Source of the DNA: Muscardinus avellanarius
Taxonomy: Eukaryota > Chordata > Mammalia > Rodentia > Gliridae
Assembly: GCA_963383645.1 (NCBI GenBank)
Contig: OY726576.1
Span: 8,918,102-8,982,101, forward strand
Direction: 5' to 3'
DNA length: 64,000 nt
Both the position numbers and the translations under genes were made by a program. The notes under the pieces are model-generated. The model was given only the letters and a program-made list of their open reading frames with translations. It ran no database searches and was not told the origin of the DNA. Each line of letters begins with the position of its first letter. Position 1 is the first letter of the stretch. Of the stretch, positions 10,865 to 20,965 are shown in pieces.

Positions 10865-10955
10865 TTTTTTTTTTTTTTTTTGCAGAGCTAGGGATTGAAC
10901 CCAGAGGTTGACGCATGTTAAACAAGTGTGCTCTACCACTGAATTACACCCTCAA
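10865..10955 (-). repeat. Solo ID-type SINE
   Basis: A T-run followed by GCTAGGGATTGAACCCAGAG, GACGCATGTTAAACAAGTGT and CTCTACCACTGAATTACACC, the reverse complement of an ID element. It has the internal stretch (GCATG..AACAAG) that the dimer's right half lacks, so it is an independent ID insertion. Confidence 0.85.
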
Positions 10956-10967
10956 TTAAATTCTAAT

Positions 10968-11118
10968 TGTATAATGATGTTTTTAAATTAAATGCCTGGA
11001 ACTTACTTAGAAAATTTTCTATCATGTTAACTTCTTCTTATCTGTGTGGAGCTGGTTAGAATGATCAAAACAAGCTGGGCATGTGGCACACACTTGTAAG
11101 CCCAGCATTTGGGAGGCT
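10968..11118 (+). repeat. Local duplication, copy B (pairs with 9,940-10,090)
   Basis: Same 151-bp unit as copy A, roughly 90% identical by eye. It stops abruptly inside the SINE at GGGAGGCT and passes into unrelated sequence (GGCACTAATAATAACTTTAC). The truncated SINE start has no ID half or tail. Confidence 0.93.
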
Positions 11119-13229
11119 GGCACTAATAATAACTTTACCTTCATAATCCCTCCTGTCTATTAAGACCATCGTTGATGACTTGAGTGGTCATGGAAGGAGA
11201 GAAAGGCCTGGTGCGTAGGTCACTGAGTCTCCTGTGCCTGCATCTTAAGTTCTCTGGGTCATATATTCCACGAACGGTATAAAGTTGATTGATTTGGCAA
11301 TGTGTGAAAATATTGTCATAAAATTTTTTTCAAAATAAATTTTTTATTGTTGGCAAATGTGCTGGAAAATCATGATGCTCCTTGGTGAAGAAAGGTCTTC
11401 TTTGAAGTTTACAGAGCACCCACAATCACAACAGAAAAGGCCTGTAGCCAGGTATTCAGGAAGATGACCACAGAAGGCTGCCAGGTTAGACAACATACCA
11501 AGCCCAGGGGATGGAAGGTCTGCACAGGGGTGCTCTGGAAAATTCACTCCTGCTAGACCTCACGCTTTCTTTCCTTATTTAATTCTCTGTAGATTTGAAT
11601 AGCTCATGGGGTCCTCCACCCCCAAAGTCATGATTCATGAGGCCCTCACCGAATAGGTCTTATAACCCCACTGTGTTTTGTGTCTTAGATGTGAAGATAG
11701 ATGTAGCACTTTGAGATGCAGCCTTAGTTCTCTGTAAGTAGTGTCACATCTCAAAGCATAAGTGATTGACCTCGAACCTGGCACTTTCTCTCTTGGGCTA
11801 AATTATTCTAAGACAACAGAACACTAAGGCTTTAGCTCTGAAGAAATAGGTGATAAGGATGAAAAACCAGAAGCCAAAGAACCTTTTCTAATTGGCACCT
11901 TCCAAAGTCATATCTGTCTCTCCCACCACATCCCTAACAGTCTCCTAATACATTAAAAAGAACTCATTTCTTCAGCAACGCTTTTACAGAGGAAGTGTGA
12001 AGGCTTATGAATGAGGATACACCCCACATGTGTTAATTACATCTTAGCCATTTTGACTTTTCATAAGTTACCCAACTACAGACATCTCTGTCCAAGGAAT
12101 AAGAAGTAAATGAGAAAAAATCACTATCCTAATCTCCAGGTTTATGTCAAATATCCATAACTCACATACTTATACAAGGTATCTCAAAAGTTTATGAAAT
12201 ACAATGGTGTAGTTTAGTCAGAAAAGTACGTGCCCAGTGGGATGGACTCATTTCAAGATCTGGTTCAATGGATCACTGTGAAACCAAAGAGAATCCCAGG
12301 AACCATTTTCGAGGAGTCTCTGTGTCTAAAGACAGCTGTACCTGTCTCTGATGTTATCTGGATGAATTTTCCCAGGTAGAAAAGATGATGTGTTGGGAAG
12401 TGTTCTCAGAACAATACAGCTCCCTCTGCATGTATGGACTTGTTCTATTTTATAGTAGACAATGAATGCTTGGGAGCTGCGGAAGTAGTGTCCAGCCTTT
12501 GCAAAGAAGCAGTGAGCTTGGCCGCCATGGCCAGGCCATCTGAGGACGCATTTCCCACTTAGGGTGTCCATGGATCCACACTTACTCTAGTTTTTTGCTT
12601 CCCACTCAGTAAAATGGATGAGAAGAGACATACCACAAAGCTCTTCAAGGATTAAAATTTAAATGCGTGTATTTGACCGTATTATTTTCAAGCTTTTGAC
12701 CACAGAACTGCTTCACAGGTCACACAGAGCAGCAATTACCCTCTGTGATATTAGTTTATTTAACTACCTTTCTGACAATGAGGACAACAGATCTACACTA
12801 CTGTAATAAATAAGCATGTACCCCAGTGTGTCCATTTATTATAAAAGTGACATTCGAAAGGAGTTTTTAGATTTCCTATAAATTCTAGAAAGGAGAATTA
12901 TGCTGTGCCAGAAGGGGTGAGAATCGGGTTTCATTTACCAAAGGCCACAGCTAGTAAAAATGGTAATTCAAATTTTCCTTTGGCTCAACAATGCATACCA
13001 TAGCCCACTATTGACCAATAAATCAGCTATAACCAAATTACATTGAAAACAAATACCTTCATAATAAGTCTGATTTAGCCTTATAAATAATGATGTTATA
13101 AACTGACTACAAATTCTTTTTTAAAAAAAACTAAACATTTCTAACTTACTTATTATTTATTACAATATGCCACTTTTGTAGCAAATTTAAAAAATTATTT
13201 TCATCACACTTAACAAAGCCTCTTGTTCT
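11119..13229. other. Long unique stretch, nothing firmly recognised
   Basis: About 2.1 kb without a recognisable SINE. Around 12,180-12,570 there are phrases reminiscent of an old DNA transposon (TATCTCAAAAGTTTATGAAA; GAGGACGCATTTCCCACT), but not enough to call one. No exon signature was found. Confidence 0.5.
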
Positions 13230-13238
13230 TGATGGCTT

Positions 13239-13285
<47 letters not shown>

Positions 13286-13487
13286 ACTGGAGATGGAACC
13301 CAGGGGCATTCTACCTCCTAGCTACACCCCCAGCCCTATTTTTATTCTTTATTTTGAAACAGGGTCTCACTGAGTTGCAAAGGGCCTCAGTAAGTAGCTG
13401 AGGCTGTCCTTGAACCGTGATCCTCCTGTCTCAGCCTTCCAAATGCTGATTACAAGCCTGTGCCACCACTCTCAGCTGATGGCTTTC
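13230..13487 (-). repeat. B1-ID SINE whose tail is a (GT)n microsatellite, with TSD
   Basis: A (GT)22 run (13241-13284) sits where the A-tail should be, then the reverse-complement dimer to 13476. Perfect 11-bp repeats TGATGGCTTTC lie outside both (13230-13240 and 13477-13487). This shows that the microsatellite belongs to the inserted element and arose from its tail. Confidence 0.96.
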
Positions 13488-13975
13488 CTCATAAAAAAAA
13501 TGAGTCTGTGAAAAAGAAAGTATCTTCTTCTTCTTGCAGGTTGTTCTATCATGCTCAAAGTCCATGCTTTCTCTCTACCTGGGCCCACTGGGAGTCATAT
13601 GACACTAAAACCACTGCCACTTACATACCTGCTCCCTGCTCATTCCTTTTTATTTATATAATATAGTCAGGTGGGTCTATCTACCAAAAACAACGTAAGC
13701 AAAGCTATCTAGACCTGATCAAAAGTCTCATCTTTTTTGACAACTTAAATTATGATAAAAGCAATACATAAAACAGGGACACACTTTGAAAAAGACTAGC
13801 TGGTAAGACAGCAAGAATTTCCAGCAAAAAGCTATTTGTTTTGATCTAATTCTCTTTTGCCTGTGCAAGAAGGCATCTCGGGACATATCAGAGTACAACT
13901 GTATATTCATAGATATTAAAGATTTTCTAACAGGGTTAACCTTGGAAATAGGGGTGGGGACAAGGTGAGAAATCT
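13488..13975. other. Unique sequence, nothing recognised
   Basis: Single-copy-looking DNA; no supported feature. Confidence 0.5.
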
Positions 13976-14169
13976 GTTTTTTTCTTTTTCTTTTTCTTTT
14001 TCTTTTTGTTGGGCGAACTGGAGGTTATTCTGCCTCTGAGCTATACTTCCAGCTCTTTCTATTTTGAAACGGGGTCTCGCTAAATTTCTGAGGTTGTCCC
14101 TGAACCTGCGATCCTCCTGTCTCAGCTTCTCAAGTATAGAGATTAGAGGTGTGTGCCACTATGCCTGGC
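13976..14169 (-). repeat. B1-ID SINE with (TTTTTC)n tail
   Basis: The tail is an expanded pyrimidine hexamer-type run (13978-14008), followed by GAACTGGAGGTTATTCTGCC (ID) and GCGATCCTCCTGTCTCAGCT (7SL), ending TATGCCTGGC. Confidence 0.92.
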
Positions 14170-14404
14170 AAGAAACCTGTTCAATGTTGGGAGAAAGAAA
14201 TGAAGAATAACATGAAAGAAAAGGTTCACAGGATAGGTACACATTCCTTGCTTTCCCCTTTCTCTCGAAATCCTGTGATTTTCAATACTTTTGATTCCTT
14301 GCCATTAACATATATGACTCCCCATTTCTGCTGGGCTATGAGCCAGTCTATAGGATGTCACATCATGCAGCTTCACGTGTCTCTCCTCTCACATCCTAAT
14401 CCTT

Positions 14405-14780
14405 TCCCACTCTTACTTGACTTGGCCCAAAAAACTTTCTCCTGTACCTCAGGTAGGCCATTCTTATTGTGCCTCTGGGCCTTTGCATATGCCACTCTAG
14501 AAGTTTAGATTGCTTTACTCCTAAACAATTGCTCTTTTCAGTCCACACTTTAAATGACATCATGTGTGAGAAGCCCATCCTGGCCATTCAGTACAAGATA
14601 GTATTCCACCACCACCACCATCTCTCTTCCCCTCGCCTGCCCTTTTCATTCTACTGAACACATATCAGTTTCTGATAACCTATTTTTTGTATCTAGTTTG
14701 TTTGTTTGCTGTATCTCTCCTCCAGAGTAGCATCTTTATGTTCTTCTTTGTCCACTGGGTCTTTGTCACATAAACACTTG
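14405..14780 (+). repeat. LINE L2 fragment (3' region)
   Basis: TCTGGGCCTTTGCATATGCC is the well-known L2 phrase. It is followed by the weakly conserved CCACACTTTAAATGACATCA..GAAGCCCATCCTGGCC and, near the end, TCTCCTCCAGAGTAGCATCT..GTCTTTGTCACATAAACAC, which matches the L2 3' end pattern. Old and heavily diverged. Confidence 0.65.
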
Positions 14781-15117
14781 TGGTACATTGTTGGTTCTCA
14801 CTGCAGATTCGCTTGGGATGAAGGCATGCCTTCACTTTAGGAACCTTCTGTAATGTAGACGTTAACAGAATTCCACACTTGACAGTGACCCGAAGAACAG
14901 GAAGATGCAGAGAAAGAGAACACAAGTACATCAAAATACACAATACAAAGGTCAAACCCAGGACGGTGGGGCTCAATATAATTGCGTCCTTCTTTGTCAA
15001 GGGATTATTTATGAATGATTTTACTGTGTCCCTGGTAGGACCCAAACTATGTGGGATTCAATACTGGGTCGACTCCACACTAAAGAATGGGAATTCAGCA
15101 AAGCAGAAGAGGAGGCA
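14781..15117. other. Unique sequence, nothing recognised
   Basis: No supported gene or repeat in this interval. Confidence 0.5.
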
Positions 15118-15303
15118 GACAATACAACACAAGTCGGGCGTGGTGGCGCACGCTTGTAATCCCCGCACTTGGGAGGCAGAGACAGGAGGATTGCGCAGGT
15201 TGGAAGTCAGCCACGCTGGCCAAAGAGCCCCTGTTTCAAAAATATAAAATAGGTCTGGGAGTGTAGCTCGGAGGTAGAAGGGCTTCCAGGAACCCCAGTA
15301 CCA

Positions 15304-15362
<59 letters not shown>

Positions 15363-15479
15363 CACACACATACATACATATAAATATATAAATAGGTCTG
15401 GGAGTGTAGCCCGGAAGTAGAAGGGCTTCCAGGAACCCCAGTACCGCCAAAAAAAAAAAAAAGGACAATACCACACAAG
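15118..15479 (+). repeat. Trimeric SINE: 7SL half + ID + (TA)n + second ID, inside one TSD
   Basis: From 15134: a 'GGTCTGGGAGTGTAGC' subfamily dimer ending at CCCAGTACCACC, then about 52 bases of TA (15306-15358) and a short CA/TACA stretch. A second ID half follows (AATAGGTCTGGGAGTGTAGC..CCCCAGTACCGCC), then an A-tail. Near-identical 16-bp repeats (GACAATACAACACAAG / GACAATACCACACAAG) flank the whole unit. Confidence 0.93.
15306..15358. repeat. (TA)n microsatellite inside the trimeric SINE
   Basis: Uninterrupted TA repeat between two ID halves. It probably derives from the A-rich tail or linker of the first ID unit. Confidence 0.95.
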
Positions 15480-16411
15480 AAATCTAACATTTCACAGGAA
15501 TATGGAGACCAATGAGATGACAACTCCTGCTCCTGGGCAGGAAGGGTCCTTGGGGAAAGCCCTTCAACTAGGCCATAAAAGATACAGACTCTGAATAGAT
15601 GAAATGTAAGATGTTTGAGAGGTTGGAGAACTGCAGGCAGCAGCAGGCAGGAGACCAGACATATTTCTTTCTATAAAACTAAACCACTTCATATCCATAT
15701 ACCGTTCCCCCAAATACCTACCTACCAGAAGACCAGCTTCAAATCACATAAGGGTTAACTATGGAAATTGGTGTCTGAATATGGCTAGCTTTCACAGGCT
15801 AGGATGGGTTTTGTGAGGGAGTAACTAAGTGAAGTACAGCTTTGTCATTTGACACAAAGTTATACCCAAGGCCAAAGAAGGCTTCACCTACCATCCTCCT
15901 TTATATTCACAGGGGAGTATGAGATAGTGTGACTTGTTCTAGTCAATGTAGAATGTATTCCATCTGGTCTCAAATACTTACTATTCTTTCTCTAAACATG
16001 ATAGACCATCTCCAAATATAGCCCCACAGCCTTCCTTTCCAGAAACCACACCCCTTTGCCATGGAGTCTGCAGCATCTCCCATCTAGACATGCAGGCCAC
16101 TGCCTCCAATGTGGTTTTGACACAGGTTTAGGGATATAATTTGCTCTACTTCAAATCAGAGAAATGAAAAGCACTTACACGTTGGACCTTTCCTGCTTGT
16201 TTCCATCTGGAACCCCGAGATTACATGTTTAAAAGGCCAGGAAGAGCCCAGGGGAAGAAGATGTCAGACCATATGAAGAGAAGCCTCAATCAACCCAGCG
16301 ATCCTAGCCAAGGTCCCAGATATGTGAGTGAGGTCATCCCAAATCATCCAGCCCTTATTGAGCCTTCTTGGCCCAGCCAAAGCACCCAAACAACAGAGAA
16401 CTGGGAGAAAT
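15480..16411. other. Unique sequence, nothing recognised
   Basis: About 0.9 kb of single-copy-looking DNA without a supported gene or repeat. Confidence 0.5.
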
Positions 16412-16616
16412 AAAGATGCTCTAAACCAGGCGTGGTGGCACACGCTTGTAATCCCTGTGCTTGGGAGGCAGAGACAGGAGGATTGCGCAGGCTCAAAGAC
16501 AGCCATGCTGCCTTATTAGACCCTGTTTCCAAAAATAAAATAAGTCTGGGAGTGTAGCCCAAAGGTAGAAGGGCTTCCGGAACCCCAGTACCATAAAAAA
16601 AAAAAGATGCTCTAAA
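16412..16616 (+). repeat. B1-ID SINE, 'GTCTGGGAGTGTAGCCC' subfamily, with TSD
   Basis: The body spans 16426-16602. Perfect 14-bp direct repeats AAAGATGCTCTAAA flank it (16412-16425, 16603-16616). The left half reads TGTAATCCCTGTGCTTGGGA, a subfamily mark, and the right half ends GGAACCCCAGTACC. Confidence 0.95.
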
Positions 16617-18204
16617 TTTTTATTAAATCTAGATACACACAATGTTGAGGTGGTTTGTTATTCAGCAAAGCTAACCAATACACTTTCTGCAATAAGAAAA
16701 AAATGGAATGATCATGCATGAGGAAGGAGAAGAAAGAAAAAAAGGCACAAGGAAGGGAACAGATATAGTAATATACACACATATATTAATGTATCATGAA
16801 TCTCATGATCATGTACAATTACAATAAACCAATAGAAAATTATTTTTAAAAAGAAAAAAATGAATAGGATGAGAATGTTTTGCATAACTCGAATGAGCAA
16901 GCAAGTATTCCAGCATATTATATAAATTATATTATTAAACAATATTAAAAAGATCCCAAAAAGAAAAGAGAAAATCCAGTGAAAGAAAGTTGGGAGCAAA
17001 TAGAAACCAGGTAAGCAATTCAGGGTGGGAGTATGGGAACATTATAAAAGTCAGCTATCTCTCATTTTTCAAGCAAAAGAAAAACTGTATCATTATATTT
17101 TGGGATGATACTGTTATGAGCACAAAAATTTTTACCATGAGCAACTTAATACAAACATTTTTATTATATCTGATTTATAAAACTATCTCCTACTTGCTTC
17201 TCCACGTCCTGTGCCCAGCAGAGTCATGAGTCCTTTAGTAGATGATTAGAGTCTCTTTGGGAAAAGACTGAATGAGTGGATGGGAAAAGGTCATAGGATA
17301 ACGAAGTTGGGTGTCTACACTTTATTCTAGATTTTGTTTGATGGCTGGCCTTGCTTTCTTCCAAATTCTTATTTATAGCTTCTACTCTCTACAGAGATGA
17401 GTAAGAAAGACAAAGATGATGTGGTTAACGAAGGCATTAGACCAGAGTGAGGGAGGGTAGCTTTATTTTATAATAGTACTTTATAGCAGGGAATACAGAC
17501 AAGCCTTTTATAATAGCTGTATTCTTCACTCCTAGGTGCTTTACTTTTTGTTTAATTTGGGTGCCTGGTATTATTAGCAAATTAATGTCTAGGTAAATAA
17601 CGTGATCAGGAACTATTTATTAAAATGTTACTGTGTTTAATGTTGCAATGCCATTTTTTTCAATTAAACTAAATAAGAAGGCGAGACATCAACCATTTAG
17701 CTATAGGCAACGTTCCAGGGAACCTAAAATTCAGCTCATTCTCAAGTTACTTGGTAAGACAATCAGCTCCACACTTCAGATTAAATGTATGCTATCATTC
17801 TCAATCTAGGAACCTACACCTTTTGAGAAAATTTAGGTGATTAAGTATTATATGATAAATGTAAAACATTTCAGAAATCAGTTTTATTTATACGTCTATT
17901 TAGCTTCACAGTTCAGTTCAATTACTTTAAACCCTCCGAGTCTGGAGGATTTTCATTCCATCACTGTTATGTAACAAACCATGAATTATTTTAAGTATAA
18001 TAATGAGCCTAGCCTTACAGATCGGGCTCAGAGGAAGAATAATACTGCTTCCAAATTTTATTTTACATGCATAATATCACTTACAAATTCACTAGTCATT
18101 AAAAGTCACATTTTAAGGTACTTAACTCTACTTCCAATATTGCATTCTGAAACGTTCACTTATATCTAACGTATAAAGAGGCTTCGTGGTAGGTGATGCT
18201 ACTG
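16617..18204. other. Long unique AT-rich stretch
   Basis: About 1.6 kb without a recognised SINE. A CATGTACAATTACAATAAACCAATAG phrase near 16,812 resembles a LINE-1 3' tail but is too short to assign. No gene signal. Confidence 0.45.
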
Positions 18205-18342
18205 CGTTGATTTTTTCAGAGAGGAAAACTAAGTCCCCAGCAAGAATTGCTTGTCCAAAGTCACAGTCCACTAAACGGTGGAGCTCACCTTTAAACAAAG
18301 ATAACCCAGTCCCAGAATCAGAGTTAGGAAATTCTGCTTTCA
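18205..18342 (+). repeat. MIR (tRNA-derived ancient SINE)
   Basis: TCAGAGAGGAAAACTAAGTC, GCTTGTCCAAAGTCACAGTC and the final CCCAGTCCCAGAATCAGAG match the MIR core region (..GAGGAAACTGAG..CTTGCCCAAGGTCACA..). Diverged, with no flanking duplication visible. Confidence 0.65.
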
Positions 18343-19489
18343 AAAACTGAATAGAATAGCTTCTTTTTTTTTTTTTTTAAGAAAATGTAGTTTCTAAGAA
18401 GTCAGAAATGTGATATAATGTGGGAAGTTAATACTGCAGAAACTGTGAATACTTTATCTATTATGTAAAACGTGCTATACCTTGTTTTGTTTTTTAATTT
18501 TTTGATCCCATGGAACAGATGTTTCTTTGCCCTAAGCTAAGAATCTCCTTCCTGTCTCCTTCCTTTGCTGAACCACAGCACAAGTGTGCCTCCAGGCACT
18601 GTTGCTAGGAACACATGTTCAGCTAGGAACACATGTTCAGCTAGGAACACATGTTCACCACGGAAGCGCAGTGCTGAAGCACCCCCTGTGCAGGGCTTCA
18701 CAACAGATGTACAGCTGAACTTACCGTAGCAGGCCTCCTGGGGACCTGCACTTCTCTCCAAACCAGTCATCCTTTGTAAGGTAAATAAGAGTAAAATTTC
18801 ATAAAGGAAGAGAGCCCCAGATACAGCAAGAGTCACTGAAAAGCAAACCAGGTTCACAGCAGACAAGGAATTAAGTTACAAGCATGAATGGGGGTTTGGA
18901 CACACTAACCATGCAAGCAAGGTGGGCATGGCTTTTCTTAAAATCTTTCCACCTAAAGTGAATGCCATCCAGGTTGCAAACACCAACCACGAGGGAACAA
19001 GAAACCCGCAATATTAGGACAGAGACTCCCCTTCCTCCTTTTCTTCCCCCCTCCCCTACCTGTCCCATCTCACAGATCATGCAGAGAGTACAGTATGTTT
19101 GCCCTTGGATAGGTCTTCCTGCCTCTTCAACTAGGAAATCCAGTGTGAAAAGCCAATGTTTTCGGTCCTTTACTAACAGCCCAAACTTCCTCAGGAAATG
19201 GGAAGAGTACCAGAGGTCTTTGAAATGCAGTGATTCCCTTTTCTGAGGTCCAGAGGTCAGTAGCTCACTCAGATGGAAGTTCTCAGGGACATGACCTAAG
19301 CCACTAATTGACCTAATTTAACCCAAGGAGCGCCACGGTCCTCTCTTCTCGATAGGCGTCTGCTTTGTATGCACCGACGTCTCTTAGCTCCCACTGGCCC
19401 CAGCAACTGAAACAATCAGTCCTCACCTCAGCCTGGTTCTGAGCGTGGGGGCTTTACCATCCGCCAGATAGAAAAGGGATTATTTGGCC
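18343..19489. other. Unique sequence with poly-T and an 18-bp tandem
   Basis: Contains a T-run at 18,364-18,379 and a three-copy 18-bp tandem (listed separately). A moderately CpG-containing part lies near 19,320-19,390. No gene is supported. Confidence 0.5.
18604..18657. repeat. Three exact tandem copies of an 18-bp unit
   Basis: GCTAGGAACACATGTTCA is repeated three times without a mismatch (18604-18621, 18622-18639, 18640-18657). The unit is 18 bp and keeps a minus-strand frame open as three EHVFLA hexapeptides, but I see no reason to believe that frame is translated. Confidence 0.97.
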
Positions 19490-19860
19490 AACAGCCAGTT
19501 TGTAACAGTGGAAAACACACAACACTCTAAATATGTAATGATAGGGCAGAGTAAAATCAATGAAGGCCCTAGCAGTCAGCAAAGCCAAGAGATGGAGCGG
19601 TACAAGCCACTGAATGCTCTGGTTTCAAAGAACTTTTCATAACACGGGGAAATGCTGGTAGTATGATTTGAAATGAAAAGCCAGAAAGTAATAATACATG
19701 ATTTTGGCTATTCAAAAAATGCATAGAAACAAAAGCAAGAGATCTGAAGGGAAAATACTCAAATGTTAGCCACAAGTTTCTTTGGAGTGAAGATTCTCTG
19801 CTAAGTTCTTCCTTTGTATACTTTTACATACTTGATGAATTTTTTTAATGTTTTGATTGA
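19490..19860 (+). repeat. L1M-type LINE-1 3' end
   Basis: The order of landmarks fits an old L1M 3' region: AACAGTGGAAAACACACAAC, a CTTTTCATAACACGGGGAAA block, GTATGATTTGAAATG, AATGCATAGAAACAAAAGCA, a degraded ..AATGTTAGCCACAAG.. block, then TACTTTTACATACTTGATGA. Heavily diverged. Confidence 0.65.
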
Positions 19861-19913
19861 CTCATAATAGTTATATGTATTTATGAGGTACAATATCATA
19901 TTTTGATTCATGC

Positions 19914-20094
19914 ATTTCTTTGGGTCTACTGAGGATTAAATCCAGGGACACTACCACAAAACTACCAGCTCAATCCTTTATAATTTTGATACTGAAATTT
20001 GCTAAGTTGCCCAGGCTGGCCTTGAATTTGTGATACTCCTGCCTCTGCCTTCTGAGTAGCTGGCATCACAGGTATGCCCCCACTACATCCGGCT
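19914..20094 (-). repeat. B1-ID dimeric SINE
   Basis: Reverse-complement, older copy: GAGGATTAAATCCAGGGACA (ID), then TTGCTAAGTTGCCCAGGCTG, GCCTCTGCCTTCTGAGTAGC, ending CTACATCCGGCT. Confidence 0.87.
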
Positions 20095-20100
20095 ATGTTT

Positions 20101-20165
20101 AATAATTTATTTTTTATTTTTGGTAGTGGGGGTTGAATCCAGAAGCATATTATTATTACTATTAC

Positions 20166-20197
<32 letters not shown>

Positions 20198-20570
20198 TTG
20201 CAGTACTAGGGATGGAACCCAGGGCATGCTACCTTGGAGCTACACCCCAGCCCTATTTTTTTTTACTCTTTATTTTGAAATAGGGCTCACTAAATTGTAG
20301 ATGGCCTCACTAAGTTGCTAAGGCTGGCCAGGAACCAGGCTCCTCCTTGTCTCAGCCTCCCAAATGCTGGGATTACTATGCCACCACGCCTGGCTCAGCA
20401 TATTACTTCTGCATTTCACCGCTAGACCTTTTTATCTTTCATTTTGAATTGAGGTCTTACTAAGTTGCTTAGGGTTTCTATAAGTTGGAGGCTGGCCTGG
20501 AATCTGTGATCCACCTGCCTCTGCCTCCCCGGCACTGGAATCACAGCTGTGCACCACTGCACCCAGATCA
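20101..20570 (-). repeat. Outer SINE of a nested pair (interrupted 20,144-20,405)
   Basis: The ID half (GTAGTGGGGGTTGAATCCAG) at 20128-20143 is separated from the rest (CATTTCACCGCTAGACC, then the 7SL half to about 20567) by a younger minus-strand SINE. Joining the two parts across the insertion gives one ordinary B1-ID copy. Confidence 0.92.
20144..20405 (-). repeat. Inner SINE with (ATT)n tail, inserted into another SINE
   Basis: A complete reverse-complement dimer (ID from GTACTAGGGATGGAACCCAG, 7SL end CACGCCTGGCT) with an (ATT)n tail. It is bounded by 9-bp repeats AGCATATTA at 20144-20152 and 20397-20405, which come from the outer SINE. Confidence 0.95.
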
Positions 20571-20744
20571 TGTATGATTTTTAAAAATTATATCTTATCT
20601 GGATTTAAAAATACTTCGACTTTCATCAAAGATTATCCAAACGATGATGAACTCCTTGGAAGTTGCTTAAACAATCAGTGGCTGATGTCTCTGAACTAGC
20701 CTGTGTACTTGAAATTTTAGCTGAATTTCTGGCGAGTCTCTCCT

Positions 20745-20965
20745 CTCCATTTTCCTTAGTTCTCTCTGCCTCGAATGAACTTCCCAACCCATCTTTCTTG
20801 CCACCGCACGATCCTATTGATCATTGGAGGATATGTCAAATGTCACATCCCCTTGAAGTATGCTCATCCTCTCTCTCAGCTTAAATCTCACAACACTTCA
20901 TAGGAACCTCTCCAGGGCAGGGAACATTTCCATCTAACACTATAATTACTTCTCACTTGTGTCCA
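20745..20965 (+). repeat. LINE L2 fragment
   Basis: TCTCTCTGCCTCGAATGAACTTCCC, ATATGTCAAATGTCACATCC, CACAACACTTCATAGGAACC and CCAGGGCAGGGAACATTTCC follow the order of the L2 3' region. Diverged. Confidence 0.55.

Noticed and set aside
10865..10955. tRNA-Ala-like gene
   Set aside because: It is an ID SINE: tRNA-derived A/B boxes, but no cloverleaf, followed by a poly-A (poly-T here) tail.
12180..12570. Mariner- or Tigger-like transposon
   Set aside because: Only isolated phrases are suggestive; no paired inverted termini could be found.
15058..15523. Three overlapping minus-strand frames of 89-138 residues
   Set aside because: Open only because of the (TA)n run and SINE sequence; the YIYIYI stretches are microsatellite translation.
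18537..18866. 109-residue minus-strand frame with EHVFLA repeats
   Set aside because: The repeats are simply the 18-bp tandem; nothing around it supports translation.
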